DNA from: an uncultured Verrucomicrobia subdivision 3 bacterium
GTDB lineage: Bacteria; Verrucomicrobiota; Verrucomicrobiia; Limisphaerales; DASXHY01
Length of the DNA: 64,000 nucleotides
Direction of reading: 5' to 3'
Assembly: GCA_937890005.1 (NCBI GenBank)
Contig: CALBZA010000004.1
Span: forward strand, 1-64,000
Position 1 is the first letter of the stretch. Each line of letters starts with the position of its first letter. Shown here piece by piece: positions 53,501 through 61,700 of this stretch. Position numbers and translations under genes: made by a program. The notes beneath the pieces are model-generated. The model did not search any database. It was not told the DNA's origin and worked only from the letters and a program-made list of their open reading frames with translations.

Positions 53501-56500
53501 CCCAGCGTAAGAGTCGCGCTGGTCAACATGCCGTTGGTGACGCTCATGCCGATGCGCTTCTCAAGCGTGACGCTTGCCGTGGTGTAACGGACGAGCAACG
53601 AATACGAACCCGGAATCAGATTGCCCGTTTCATAAACGCCGTTCACTCCTGTCTGTCCGTCGCGGTCTTCGCGGAAGACGCCGCCCGACAGGCTGACGAA
53701 CGCGCCGGACGCAGGTTCTCCATTCGCCTGGAGGACCGTGAGTTTCAAGTCACCAAGGCCGAGCAACGGAACTTCAACGAAGTTGGTCTGGCCTGCAGTC
53801 ACCGTGGCCTGAATTCTGCCGCGATAACCGGTCACCGGATCCACCGCCGTCACCGAGTAGTTGCCGGCCGGAATCTGCATCTGGTTGTCGAAGAAACCAT
53901 TCGTGTCAGTCGTGTTCACGATTCCCGGACCAAACGACGTCGTCACTTCAACGCCTTCGCCGGCGATCGTTCCATCGGGATAAACAACACGTCCCGCCAG
54001 TCGCCCGTGCGTATCGCGCCGCGGCGGGAATTGCATCACGAGGTTTGTGACGTTCGGCTGCAGGTCGGTCGTGCGACCGCTGGTTGAAAGCACCACGGTG
54101 TAGAACGGCGACGCCACCTGAACGCCCCAATCGCCGATCATCAACTGGTTCTGGAATGAAAATTCGCCGGAGGCTGCATCGCTGTCGCGGTCACCCACGA
54201 TCGTCATGATGGGCGCTCCGTTCTCGGCCCGACCCAATCCGGTCAATCGCACACGGGCACCAATCGGAACGGACTGGTCATTCAAAACAATGCCGTTCAC
54301 CGAACCGACCGGGAAGTAACGGATGTCCGCCGTTCCCGTGTCGCCGTCCGCCAGCACACGGGTCTTCGTGTAACCCCACGTGCCGGGGTTGACGTTGGTG
54401 TAGGTCGGCGTGACGCCGGCGTAGAGCGCGAAGGCATCGCTCACCGCGGCCATGATTTCCTCTTCGGACGCGTTCTCTTCCAACAGTTCATCCACCGGCT
54501 TTTGAACGGGAGGCGCCGGCGCGCTGACGGTGTATTCGCCCGGCGGCATGTTGATGAATTTGAAAAAGCCACTGTCATTGACCTTGGTCCAGAGGAAACC
54601 TTTCTCGACCGGAATGGCGACATTGATGCCGGTGACCGTATTGCCTTTTGCGTCGCGGACATATCCGGCGATCACACCGGCGGGACGCAAACGGACCACA
54701 ACGAAATTCGTCACACCCGGCAGCACAGCGAGACTGGCGCTGCCGAGGCGCGGAAATCCCTGCGGAGCAAGATGACCTTCCAGACCTGCGCTGATGGTGC
54801 GTTGTCCAACGGGAACTTCCGTCAGCGTGAACAAACCGTTCTCATCGGTGCGGACGATCCCCGTTCCGCCCGCCACGAGTGCTTGCGCGACCGGCACGCC
54901 AGCGCTGTTCTCGACACGGCCCACCACGACGGATGTTCCCGCGAGTGCAATGGAGACATAATTCTGTCCGCTGGCGACGAGTTGCACGCCGTCGCGCTGG
55001 CCCTTGCGCCGTCCGTCCTCAGAGATGGCGATCACATGATACGTTGCGACCGGAATGTCGCTCAGTTCCCAATATCCATCGGCATCGCTCGTCGTGATTC
55101 CGACCACTCCGTGAATGCCGCGCACGAACACCTGCGCGTTTTGATGTGCGATCATGTTGTCCGCTTCGGTGACAACGCCGCGAATCGTGGTGCGAACGAC
55201 CTGTTCCACATCCGGCGCGGTGAGTTGAATCACCATGTCAGTCACTTCGCCCACCTGCGTCAGAATTCCCGCCACCGTCCGGAACTGACCCAAACCGGTT
55301 TTCACCTGAACTGAAAATGGTCCCAGCGGAACACCGTTGAACTGGAATCGCCCGTTCGCATCGGCAAACATGCCGCGGCCCTGCTCACGCGAATTGCTGT
55401 CCGGGAAAAGATTCACCGCCGCGCCAGCCGCCGGAGTGACTCCATCCGCTGCAATCACACGGCCCGTGACCGTTCCACGACCGCGGAAACGCAACGCCAC
55501 CGCGATCTCCTGTCCCTGCATTCCATCACGAAACTCGATGCGATCAGTCCAGACCGCGCGATCCAGGCTTTCACCCAGCGCCACCGCTTCAGTGAGATTT
55601 GTAACACCGAGTGTGGCGACGATGTTGGACTGTGCCGCCTGAAGCAGCAGCCGGTCGCGATCGAAAAAGTTTCCGCGATACGATTTGAGAAGCAGGTCAA
55701 TCGCTTCCGCGCTCAGCCCGCCCATGTCGGTTGCTGAAATCGTGAAAGGCACACCGGCCAGAATGAAGTCGAACGTGAATCGTCCCTGATCATCGGTGAA
55801 CACCTGCGAGATCGACGAAACATGCGAATCGCAGCGATCGAATGGATCCTTGTAAAGATCGTTCATCGTGAGCGTCACCGGAACATTCGCCGCGGGGCTG
55901 CCATCGGCGCGCAACACGCGACCGTTCACCGCCACGCCTTCAGTGATGAGATTGCTGATCGGAAGCGAGTTGCTGACCATCAGATTGCCGCGCGGATCTG
56001 CCACTCCGTTCACCGTCATGATCCGCGGCCGCACACCGCCGGTTCCCTGTTTCAAGCTCAGCAGCGCGACACGGCCACCCGGCTGAATCCGGACAAACTG
56101 CGCACTGTTGCCGTTATCAAGCGTGTAGGCCGACGGAATATTCACGTTCGTCTGCAGCATCGGCTTCGAGAAGAGCACACCGATGACAGTGCCGTAATTC
56201 CACGCCGCGGCGGCATGACAGCTCGGTTTCGGACGGACCGATTCGATTTCTGGCAACTGTCGCACCAGCAACAGTTGCGGTGGCAATTCGGTGATCGGAG
56301 TGACCACACCGGCGATGCTGGAATTGGGAGAGCCGTCGCAGTTGTTATCGAGCTTCAATTCATTCGATACATCGCCAACGGTGTAACGGAGACAGCTTCC
56401 GACAGGCGGATTGTTCACCGTCCAGCGAATCTGCTGCCCGGTTCCATTCGTGCCGATCAGAACCACAGCAAACTCGGCTTGTGCGATTGGCGAATCGATC

Positions 56501-58791
56501 TCCCAGCGAACGGCACCGTCGGTGGGCTTCAACACCAGCCAGCTTCCATTCGTGCCGGAGTAACCGCCGGATTGCTGCAGGTCGGCACGATTGAGATTCA
56601 CCACGTCGTCGTTGCGTTTGAAGCGCGGCGAAATGCCTTCGGCACTCGCCGACGCAAAAAACCACGCCTCGCCCCGGCCAGCGAGATCGCGCGCTCGCTG
56701 TTCGAGCAGTGCGGTGGCGTCGATTCCGCTGTTGGTGACGACAGATCGGAACAGCGCATCACGCCACTGCCGGCCGGCTTCGGTTCCAGTGACAATCTGA
56801 TCGAACGCTTCGTTGAAAACGCGTCCACCCTGCCAGTCGAGCGCGAGATCAGGCAGCACGCGCGTGAGCGATTCCCCGTAGGCGACACGCTGGCCCGCTT
56901 CCGCGAGTTCCAGCACGCGGGTTTGAATCGATGACCACGAAACGCGCTTCACATTCGGCGGAAGGATCGGCGCCGTGTAGGCACTCAGCGCCTGACCGAG
57001 CACACGGTTCGCGGCGTAGAAAAGATCTTCAGGCAGACAATCCACGTAATCGGGATAACCGATCGAATCCGGCGACAGTTCCACGCCACGTTCATCGACT
57101 CCCATTGTGAGACGGAACCGTCCGGTGACGCTGTCGTCGCCGGTGGTGAGATTGGAAAAGCGAATCTGGCCGGTGCGTTCGGCGCGCAGGCGATACTTCG
57201 CGGTGACAGATTCGCCCGGCTTGATCGTTCCGAGCTGAACGCGTTCTTCGGAAAGCAGCGTTGCGCCACTCACGCTGCCCTTCGGCAACGCAACACTGAC
57301 GAGATTGGCGTCCACCTGCGAGGTGTTCATCACGGTGACATACGCATCGTAAGGTTCACCCGTGCGAACCGTGCGCGGATGCGAGAACGTGAGCGAGAAC
57401 TTGGGATTCCGCACCAGCACGGAACCGGCGGCAGCGCCCTTGATCTTCACCAGTCCCGCAGCCAGGCCGTCGAGTTCACCGGTGAGTTCGAGATTCATCA
57501 CATGAAGACCTTCGCGCAGGCCTTCCACGAGAAATTCCGCCTGACCCGACTCCTTCGGATAAAGCCGGAGAATATCGTCCGCTGTTCCAACAATGCCATC
57601 GGGTCCGGGCCGAACAATCGGCTGAACCGGCTGCGTGATCTTGTTCGGTCCAAGTCGCGCAAAGCGCAGTGGATCGTCACCGGGCGCTTCATGACTGGTC
57701 GCCGGGATGTGATCGGCTCCGGGCGGAAGAACGAGCTTTGCGGAAAGATTCAGGACGCTGAGACCTGAGTTCACCGGCGCGGCGTTCTCAGTGAAGATTT
57801 GCACGCTGAAGAACTGGTTCAGGTAACCGATGTTGCCCGGAATCACCATCAGCGCCGGGATCGGCGGAATCTGCAACCGAAGATCCTGCTGCTGCGGTTC
57901 GGCGAGTTCGAAGTTGCAACCTTTGATCACCAGGTTGAGCCCGGCATTTTCCAGTTCCGGCGGAAGCGGAACATTCTCGCGGCTGGAGAGCTGGTCATTG
58001 ATGCGCTGCGCTTCAACGAGGCGCCTCTCCAGTTCGGCGGCAGGGATGACTTCCGTGCTGCCTCTGAAATCCGGCGTCACGACCGGGAACTTGATCGGAT
58101 ACGTTTTGCCATCGAGCACAAAGCCCACTTCGAATTCAACGGCGCGGAAGTTGGTGTCGTCGATCGCGATGCCTTTGTCCTGAATTTCCTGAAGCGTCAG
58201 CGGACGCGAGGTCACCGTGGAAACCAGCAGTTCGGCAAAGACGTTCACCGGCACGCTGGAAGGAACGCCTTCCATTCGAACTGCACCGGTCGTGGCATCG
58301 ACGAGCCGGATGTTGTCGAGCTGATATTCGCCGACGAGATTCAGCACCGGTAGCTGAAGCGGCTGATTGACCTGCCCGATCAAACGACGCGCCGGAAATG
58401 AAGGTCCACGCAACGTGGCCTCGATGTAGGCGCCCTGGGTGATGCTGTTGTCCGGAGTTTTGGCCGAACCATCCGCGTTCACAAGTTCAACCAGAACCGA
58501 CCCGGCAATGCCCTTCGGCACGGCAACAGCCGCTGGCGTCACGCGCAGGTAGTTGCCGACGATTTTGTAATCGAGCGACGTCAGCGGCTGCGCAGCCTGG
58601 ACCTTTGGAACGAGCAGAAGGAGCAGGCTCAGGAGTGCGACGACATTTCGCCATCGGAATAGCGCGGCACCTGAATCGGCCTGATCAAACGAACGGTCCT
58701 TCGACAAGTTGTGCATGGGGCGAATCGATTCTCTCATTTCAACGCGGGCCGACAATGGAACCAAAGGGGTAATCGCTTTCATCGGCTTCAT
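44521..58791 (-). CDS. Giant multidomain surface protein (~4,756 residues)
   Basis: An exported giant. The start at 58791 overlaps the RHS stop as ATGA; ATG codons at 58782 and 58737 are alternatives. A hydrophobic segment near residues 48-66 (ALLSLLLLLVP, VQAA) is a late signal peptide. Rough order: a family-unknown N-terminal part with Ig-like pieces (70-950); about 13 carboxypeptidase-regulatory-like domains (950-2180), each with a G-x-V-x-D/A-G start and D-x-x-G-x-F-x-F turn; SbsA-type Ig domains (2200-2430); more Ig-like modules (to 2900); a thrombospondin-3-like run of DxDxDG units (2935-3025); then six repeats of 217-240 residues (about 3200-4650), probably a β-solenoid. The last 70 residues hold FVVETSDDLVQWT and end FFRTRLN, a module shared with the LamG protein. 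No PEP-CTERM tag, LPxTG or autotransporter barrel. Probably an adhesin or scaffold; function not shown. Confidence 0.88.
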   Translation of the reverse strand: MKPMKAITPLVPLSARVEMRESIRPMHNLSKDRSFDQADSGAALFRWRNVVALLSLLLLLVPKVQAAQPLTSLDYKIVGNYLRVTPAAVAVPKGIAGSVLVELVNADGSAKTPDNSITQGAYIEATLRGPSFPARRLIGQVNQPLQLPVLNLVGEYQLDNIRLVDATTGAVRMEGVPSSVPVNVFAELLVSTVTSRPLTLQEIQDKGIAIDDTNFRAVEFEVGFVLDGKTYPIKFPVVTPDFRGSTEVIPAAELERRLVEAQRINDQLSSRENVPLPPELENAGLNLVIKGCNFELAEPQQQDLRLQIPPIPALMVIPGNIGYLNQFFSVQIFTENAAPVNSGLSVLNLSAKLVLPPGADHIPATSHEAPGDDPLRFARLGPNKITQPVQPIVRPGPDGIVGTADDILRLYPKESGQAEFLVEGLREGLHVMNLELTGELDGLAAGLVKIKGAAAGSVLVRNPKFSLTFSHPRTVRTGEPYDAYVTVMNTSQVDANLVSVALPKGSVSGATLLSEERVQLGTIKPGESVTAKYRLRAERTGQIRFSNLTTGDDSVTGRFRLTMGVDERGVELSPDSIGYPDYVDCLPEDLFYAANRVLGQALSAYTAPILPPNVKRVSWSSIQTRVLELAEAGQRVAYGESLTRVLPDLALDWQGGRVFNEAFDQIVTGTEAGRQWRDALFRSVVTNSGIDATALLEQRARDLAGRGEAWFFASASAEGISPRFKRNDDVVNLNRADLQQSGGYSGTNGSWLVLKPTDGAVRWEIDSPIAQAEFAVVLIGTNGTGQQIRWTVNNPPVGSCLRYTVGDVSNELKLDNNCDGSPNSSIAGVVTPITELPPQLLLVRQLPEIESVRPKPSCHAAAAWNYGTVIGVLFSKPMLQTNVNIPSAYTLDNGNSAQFVRIQPGGRVALLSLKQGTGGVRPRIMTVNGVADPRGNLMVSNSLPISNLITEGVAVNGRVLRADGSPAANVPVTLTMNDLYKDPFDRCDSHVSSISQVFTDDQGRFTFDFILAGVPFTISATDMGGLSAEAIDLLLKSYRGNFFDRDRLLLQAAQSNIVATLGVTNLTEAVALGESLDRAVWTDRIEFRDGMQGQEIAVALRFRGRGTVTGRVIAADGVTPAAGAAVNLFPDSNSREQGRGMFADANGRFQFNGVPLGPFSVQVKTGLGQFRTVAGILTQVGEVTDMVIQLTAPDVEQVVRTTIRGVVTEADNMIAHQNAQVFVRGIHGVVGITTSDADGYWELSDIPVATYHVIAISEDGRRKGQRDGVQLVASGQNYVSIALAGTSVVVGRVENSAGVPVAQALVAGGTGIVRTDENGLFTLTEVPVGQRTISAGLEGHLAPQGFPRLGSASLAVLPGVTNFVVVRLRPAGVIAGYVRDAKGNTVTGINVAIPVEKGFLWTKVNDSGFFKFINMPPGEYTVSAPAPPVQKPVDELLEENASEEEIMAAVSDAFALYAGVTPTYTNVNPGTWGYTKTRVLADGDTGTADIRYFPVGSVNGIVLNDQSVPIGARVRLTGLGRAENGAPIMTIVGDRDSDAASGEFSFQNQLMIGDWGVQVASPFYTVVLSTSGRTTDLQPNVTNLVMQFPPRRDTHGRLAGRVVYPDGTIAGEGVEVTTSFGPGIVNTTDTNGFFDNQMQIPAGNYSVTAVDPVTGYRGRIQATVTAGQTNFVEVPLLGLGDLKLTVLQANGEPASGAFVSLSGGVFREDRDGQTGVNGVYETGNLIPGSYSLLVRYTTASVTLEKRIGMSVTNGMLTSATLTLGGVGTVRGTFRHLEDGSPIAGARISIGSVANVPTDANGDYLATGIPLGTYRVVGTDPVTGRSAAASVTLSYVDQVAVVNLTEQPLGEIRGQVFDLGTSAPVTGAEVRLQPRDGLSLIRSVTTGPDGGFSFPGVMPGSYGLSTAVQNPQRGASQTVVMPDSATTVTVNLMLPAKEPTGQLLVRVVRPDGVTPATNVRVIASAFGGGTKDADENGEAFFDNLRIGGVAIRASALNVAETFNVGLTNITLTSSAPSNTVTVRLNGIGTATGQVFNSTGLVPVPFASLKVEFLSDPFQRQTRGNLVSDAEGKFVIPNIPVGNYRLIAESQSLSATTNGTIIANDTTNNFRLTLAPSGVVIGRIVRADASASVPTNLVILTFNSQNTAAGVSIVSTDLDGRFGFTNVPMGQFVVEANALRFNGLIKESGVLTTNGQIVDLGDIRLDEDYPTITNLNPVATAVGVPINTSVEITFQEPLLASSVNGNTNGIFLRGPTNVIPATVTLQAHPDDGKPRVIRLTPLEPLRSLTTYDLAVISGERRDAIGTLIATGPTDLVGRYTPTLFVATFTTRDDDPPLLVSIFPTNGAVQVDPQAAMRVTFNEPLKNTGIHFSLSDINGTVPGTANLSADGKILAFAPASPLLPNRTYTMVISNLFDLAGNQFASEPLTTTFSTLDTFGPTIATLKLNGPAVAGAMVPIEAILAQPEVGASVRFFKELEPVSFAAEAPYIGSVQLPTNGIVRLQAIATDQFGNDGEVRQIEVEVVPNVAPTVSLVRLNPTNDVVGTSKELSFALSASDDNLVTNITLVAVGAIQTVRTFDSGATTNLTFTVPATNVAGVPLQFYAQATDSSGEKSAELMLEYTITDGTKPAFHFVSPASGEIVNPLQPLDLAVGLHDNSSNVTVKIQLSGIVSSTLETNVAIQPNVTQTNAFALSITNALQNGGNIQAQIWVTDAAGNVVSDTRSFKVPDITPPQLTRTVPTNGATAVSIFEQPDWYFSEAVRLSTAITNVMALTNDAGDTIAFSVTQFSSQYRVNPTKTLRPGATFTNILYAGITDSATNALVDTNGMTVPPEGWPVVFRTAEIFEQWPTNNTLLVAGQKITARVRYERGLNASYWGFRFGTNAQSVLNVNQNVTNVAIQLTVPTNVGPMDFSVRISQSSTFTRSWDQEPIALDIRSRDADDDGDGWSNGFETDRGMNAFVADADSDDFDNDGLNNGLERALGTDPARADTDNDGLTDGAEVALGTDPLNPDTDEDGLWDGVDPNPLVSTSAISFAIEPNVILTEGELTNLTFSVSSPEAPLVTIGFGGANGVPVFASLNSISITNTATNGFATGVLTLKPLLLDSGTYTVTLKATGAAATNAVSGFTNIVVTVLDNPSFPVTRWKEAVSGNFSDTNRWTDGVPTVSKPGVVDLDGTYTITVNADATVGELVFGATSGTQTLRVNARTLTVNGSLQVRGSGLLQLDGGVVTGPGLVNIAGRMNWTLGTMNGLGSTAIASGGLLTIAGSDWKYLTTRTVNNAGTIVIASTGGMTVGAEATINNSGLIDVQSDPQFHNAVGGWTTSAYLNNSGTIRKSAGIGTFYMGITVNNHGAIVVQNGTIDAGVGGNSSGAFNLANGTSLRFSGGTHTLGSTSRVQGDGSVIFAGTTFVNGVFDVTGTVEANGGAGVFNPGAKVSAIAMANIASPSGSRLEFNTGSPVVVGSLAVAATLRGSDVVTVTNSMLWTGGTLDGSGATIISSNATLEIASPTYKWIIERTLRNEGTAVWSGHNAATIGNNGLFDNVGYLDIRTNVNVNNTISGWRTTARFHNTGVIQKTDGNGAFAVDAMLKNDGLILVESGSFDAELGGVSSGTFVVTNGSAVRFAGGAHELTAESRIEGTGMVVFAGGSVTNRGTFLVDGAVTATSGVGYFAPGSQVGPIALATVTTTSGRLDFSTGNPIAIDTLHLSGGLRGSDTVVVAQSLVWTNGTIDGPGITIVSSNANLLMLSTSTKTLIERTLINEGTGVWTGTGNWTIGGAGRFLNAGSFEIQNDESTSTAISGWSTEGHFVNLGRLFKTGGTGTTEINQTFRNEGIVEVLKGTLRFDSGATNTGSFVIATNATLAFATGTHVMSENTSITGEGRMLVSGGNVTVNGVYDVQTDISAGSLAFNGVRAPFTKPFRFTGGEFTGSGDVTFANSFEWQTGSMRGTGKTTISSSGRMLIVPGPNHFLQRQLINNGYFAVTNGPTLFFTSATLRNNPGALIEIHEAGGLQHNSGSNLLENQGTFNKHGSGNLTMTSLPINNSGVMNLNGGTTTISGTSQNSGSIHVAAGATASFSGTVTHAAGSFLGGAGTFIFTSGTHNFMGTFLPENVVAFNGGTVTIANTLPGSVTINVGAGTVRLNASQVVKNLMIANSGTLEGSGDITATNTMVWSQGLMAGTGRTIVPAGMTLLLNNPSGAKYLQRRLDNSGTILIPASTTIYCSAGTLNNLPGAAIEVQEGLTMQLNSTASYLNNQGVVLKTGTNLLKLDLHLNNQNLVDIRSGSFHINGASTNAGSILLATNTLTTISANMAHLPGSYLGGGGEIRFTGGTHNLLGTFEPNGYLSFRGGSVTVNAPIWPKSPLVITNSANVFFNAPQTFDTLLLSGNDLGGSGNLTITNNLFWSAGTMIGSGQTLVKTGATVNIVAGSSKYLSRFMQNEGVINHAAENVWFQNGVLNNVGEFNAMSGSLRLSSGSTNRVLNLGVWNKTATNQYDIVSIPFHNSGVMNVNEGSFNMNNGGTNSGAWNIATNATVTMAGSSARYVMAPGTTFSGWGNLIVESSSIFHLESNVNLGTLQVIFRQSGGIVGNFELSNEPGGSMTFERTMTVAGSLRVGGRIATLADFTLTVNGNLTLENGSQMDNLGQIRVNGVYLNNGATITGNSPVKIGAIAPAQLTLAGVRPLTPAATAGNGHNVSVQPQVEVRLTWTGQPGAKFVVETSDDLVQWTAVSASVTEVLPGQFEALVQIPQQSKSFFRTRLN
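45450..49075 (-). repeat. Six-fold ~230-residue repeat inside the giant protein
   Basis: Six copies of a unit begin with W-[TSQ]-x-G-x-[ML]-x-G-x-G-x-T, then a short strand, K-x-L or a related turn, R-x-[LVM]-x-N-x-G. Approximate first-motif positions are 49075, 48355, 47635, 46985, 46295 and 45600, so spacing is 650-720 bases. Each copy also holds a G-x-G-x-[VIL]-x-[FV]-x-[GS]-G strand pair and N-x-G stretches. The DNA is diverged, so copies are old. Confidence 0.8.
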
Positions 58792-61700
58792 TGTTTGGGT
58801 GTGAAGACCTTGCCCGCTCTCGCGGCGTCCTTGATTGAGCCGATCGTCGGATGCAGCGACATCTGCGTCCATTCCGCCGGCAGCCGGTTGCCCGTTCTGG
58901 ACATGAAACGCTTCTCGGTTTCGAGCAGCATGTTGTGCATTTCCCAGCGGCTCTTGTGGAAACCGCTCATGCGGCCGTTCTCCAGCTTGAACGAGAAGAT
59001 GTCGCCCGGATGCCCCACCGCGGTCAGCTTCTTCGTGTCCACGAGATGCGTGTTCACGACCTGGTTGTAGAGATCCGGATAATGATGATGCATGCCGTGC
59101 TGCAGCGGCGAGCTGGGCGTGCCCTTGTAACCGGCCTTGCGATACAGCTCGTCGTAATGCTTCTTCACGAGCAGTCCGAAGTGTTCTTCCTGCGCCATCG
59201 TGGCCGGACGTCCATCGATTTCGAGATACGCAAAGTCGGCGTCGCTGTTGTAGAACTTGCCGTCCTTGTAAACCCAGCCGTCGGAGCCGGTTTTCTCCAG
59301 CACGTGACCCGGCTTGTTGGCCATCAGGCGCTCGGCGTTCTGACGTCGCTGCACCGGCTTCTTGAAGCGGCGAATGCCACCTTCAACCGTGCGCGCGTTG
59401 TAAATCTCCGCCATTTCACGGGCCGCCAGCGACATCGCGTCCGATTCCATCTGGGTCAACCCGTTGTTGTGGGCGAATTCGCGCCATTGTTTCCGCGAAT
59501 TCACGTAACCACGCACGCGTCCCCCAATGCCCTTGAACACCGAGAACTGCGCCGCGCCTGCGCCGAACGCCACGCCGACGTCCGCCGCAACGAGCTGCGC
59601 GCCGCGATAACGGTCGAGCAATCCGAACGTGCCCTGCGCGTCGCTGTGCAACAGATCCCAGCCTTCGGCAAAGCCGGTTCCGAGCTGCAACACCGCGCCG
59701 GCAAAATTGATCATCTGGCCGACCATGTAGCCGCTCAGGCCGTCTTCGCGGATCGATGCCTGACTGCCGATCTGGGTGAGTTCACGACCCCAGCTGTCCG
59801 GATCCCACGCGAACATTCCCGTCGGATCCCGGTAATTGATCGGATTGTTCGCGAACGCAGCGTATTGGTTCACGCTGTCTTCCATTCCCGCCGGATCGCG
59901 CTGAAGGAATGTCGCGGTCGTCGGATCGTAATAACGCGCGCGGCAATACAGCAGGCCGGAATCGAAATCGAAGACCTGTCCGTGGAACAGGAAGGTCGAA
60001 AGGCTTCGGCTGACTTCGCCCGAAGCCGTGCTGCCCGGCGCGCCGCCGGTGAAGAGCTGCGGACCGCCCGCCAGGTTCAACGTGATCACCTCGGTCGCAT
60101 TCGTGTTGTTCCAGTCGTCCTGGAACGCTCCGCCATTGACCGTGAGCGTCACGTTCCCGCTCAGCGCCTGCGCCGGAGTAAGCCGGAAGACGCTGCCGAA
60201 CGGATAGCCCGGAGCGTTTTCTTCAAAAGCCACCGTGACCGAAACCGTGCTTCCGTTGCGTTCCAATCCAAAGGCGTTGTTCACGCTGCGCAAGGTCGTC
60301 ACGAGATTGCTTCCCACCGGCGCGCTCTCGAAGGCGGGCAGCACGGACTCGGTGAAGACCACCAGCAGTGAGTTGGTCTGATTGATGACGCGCGAAACTG
60401 CGGGACGTTGATTGTCCGGCAATTGCACGAAAGGCTGACCCCAGGCGTCGTAGTTCACGCGCTCCAGCACCGTGCCATTCGCGTCTGTGACCGCGATGAC
60501 CGACCGCATCACGTCCGTGAGCAAGTAATGCCGCGTCAGATTCGTGCTGCCGCCGGTGGCCAGATCGGCCGCAACCAGTTCATCGCCATTGTCACCATAG
60601 AAGTAACGGGCGATCACGCGTCTGCCGTCGTTCAGGTCGCGCTCCTCAATCAGCTTTGCGCCGTCATAGATGTATGCGATGTCGCTCGGCACGCAGAGCG
60701 CCGGATTGCCAACCACGCGGCGGCGAATGCGCAGGCCGGCCATGTCGTAGTCGTTCAGAATTTCCACGCCATCGACGCGCGCGATCTTCGTGCACTGGCC
60801 GAGATCGTTGTAGGTCAGCGTTGCCTCCACGAGCTGCGGCACAGTTTGACCCGGGAGACGCACTGCGAGACGCGTCTTTGTCACGTTGCCCACGACGTCC
60901 CGTTCGCGAACGAAGCCGTCGATCTGCGGCACATGACGGAACACATCGGACGAATCGTAGTTCGTGCCCATCGGCGCGATCTGGAACTGATCGGGATTGA
61001 AGACCGTGATGCTCTCGATCACATCCGTGGTCGTGTAAGCGACTTCGCGCGCAAACCTGCCGGCGCTCCACAGGCCACTCACCTGGGCTGGCTTCGCGAA
61101 GTTTGGAATCGTGCGGATCGGTTCCAACGCTCCGTCGAGTCGCGGACGAACATCCTGATCCACGCGAACCAACCGATAGCTTCCGTCGTAGCCGAAGAAA
61201 TCGCTGCGTCCACCGCGATGAACGAACTGTCGCGCCACCTGGGCGCCGTTCTTGTCGAATTCATAGCGCACATCGGCAAGCGCCTGACCGTCCGAAAGCC
61301 GCGTGTACTTGCGCGCCTTGACCCGGCGCAATCCGTCGTAGGAATTCTCCACTCGGATGCGGTCGTTGCCGAACACGCGTTCCACCACGCGGACCGGCCC
61401 CGCATACTTCGTTTCCTTCACGGCGGTTTCACCCGGCGCAGGATCAAGTCCGATCAACCGGCCATTCACATCGCGACGATGTGTGACCGTCGTCGCGTCG
61501 TTCGGATAAGTCTGCGTCGCAATGTTCCCCGCCGCGTCCAAAGTCTGCTTGATGGCAAACGCAATGGAGCTGAGTCCGGCAGGTGCGTCCGTCAACTGAT
61601 AGGTCCGGCGAGTCTCCTTGAGGAAACCGGCCAGGTCATAATCCACTTCCATCGAACCTGACGGATCGGTGAGCGAGATGAGCCGCTGCATGCCGTCGTA

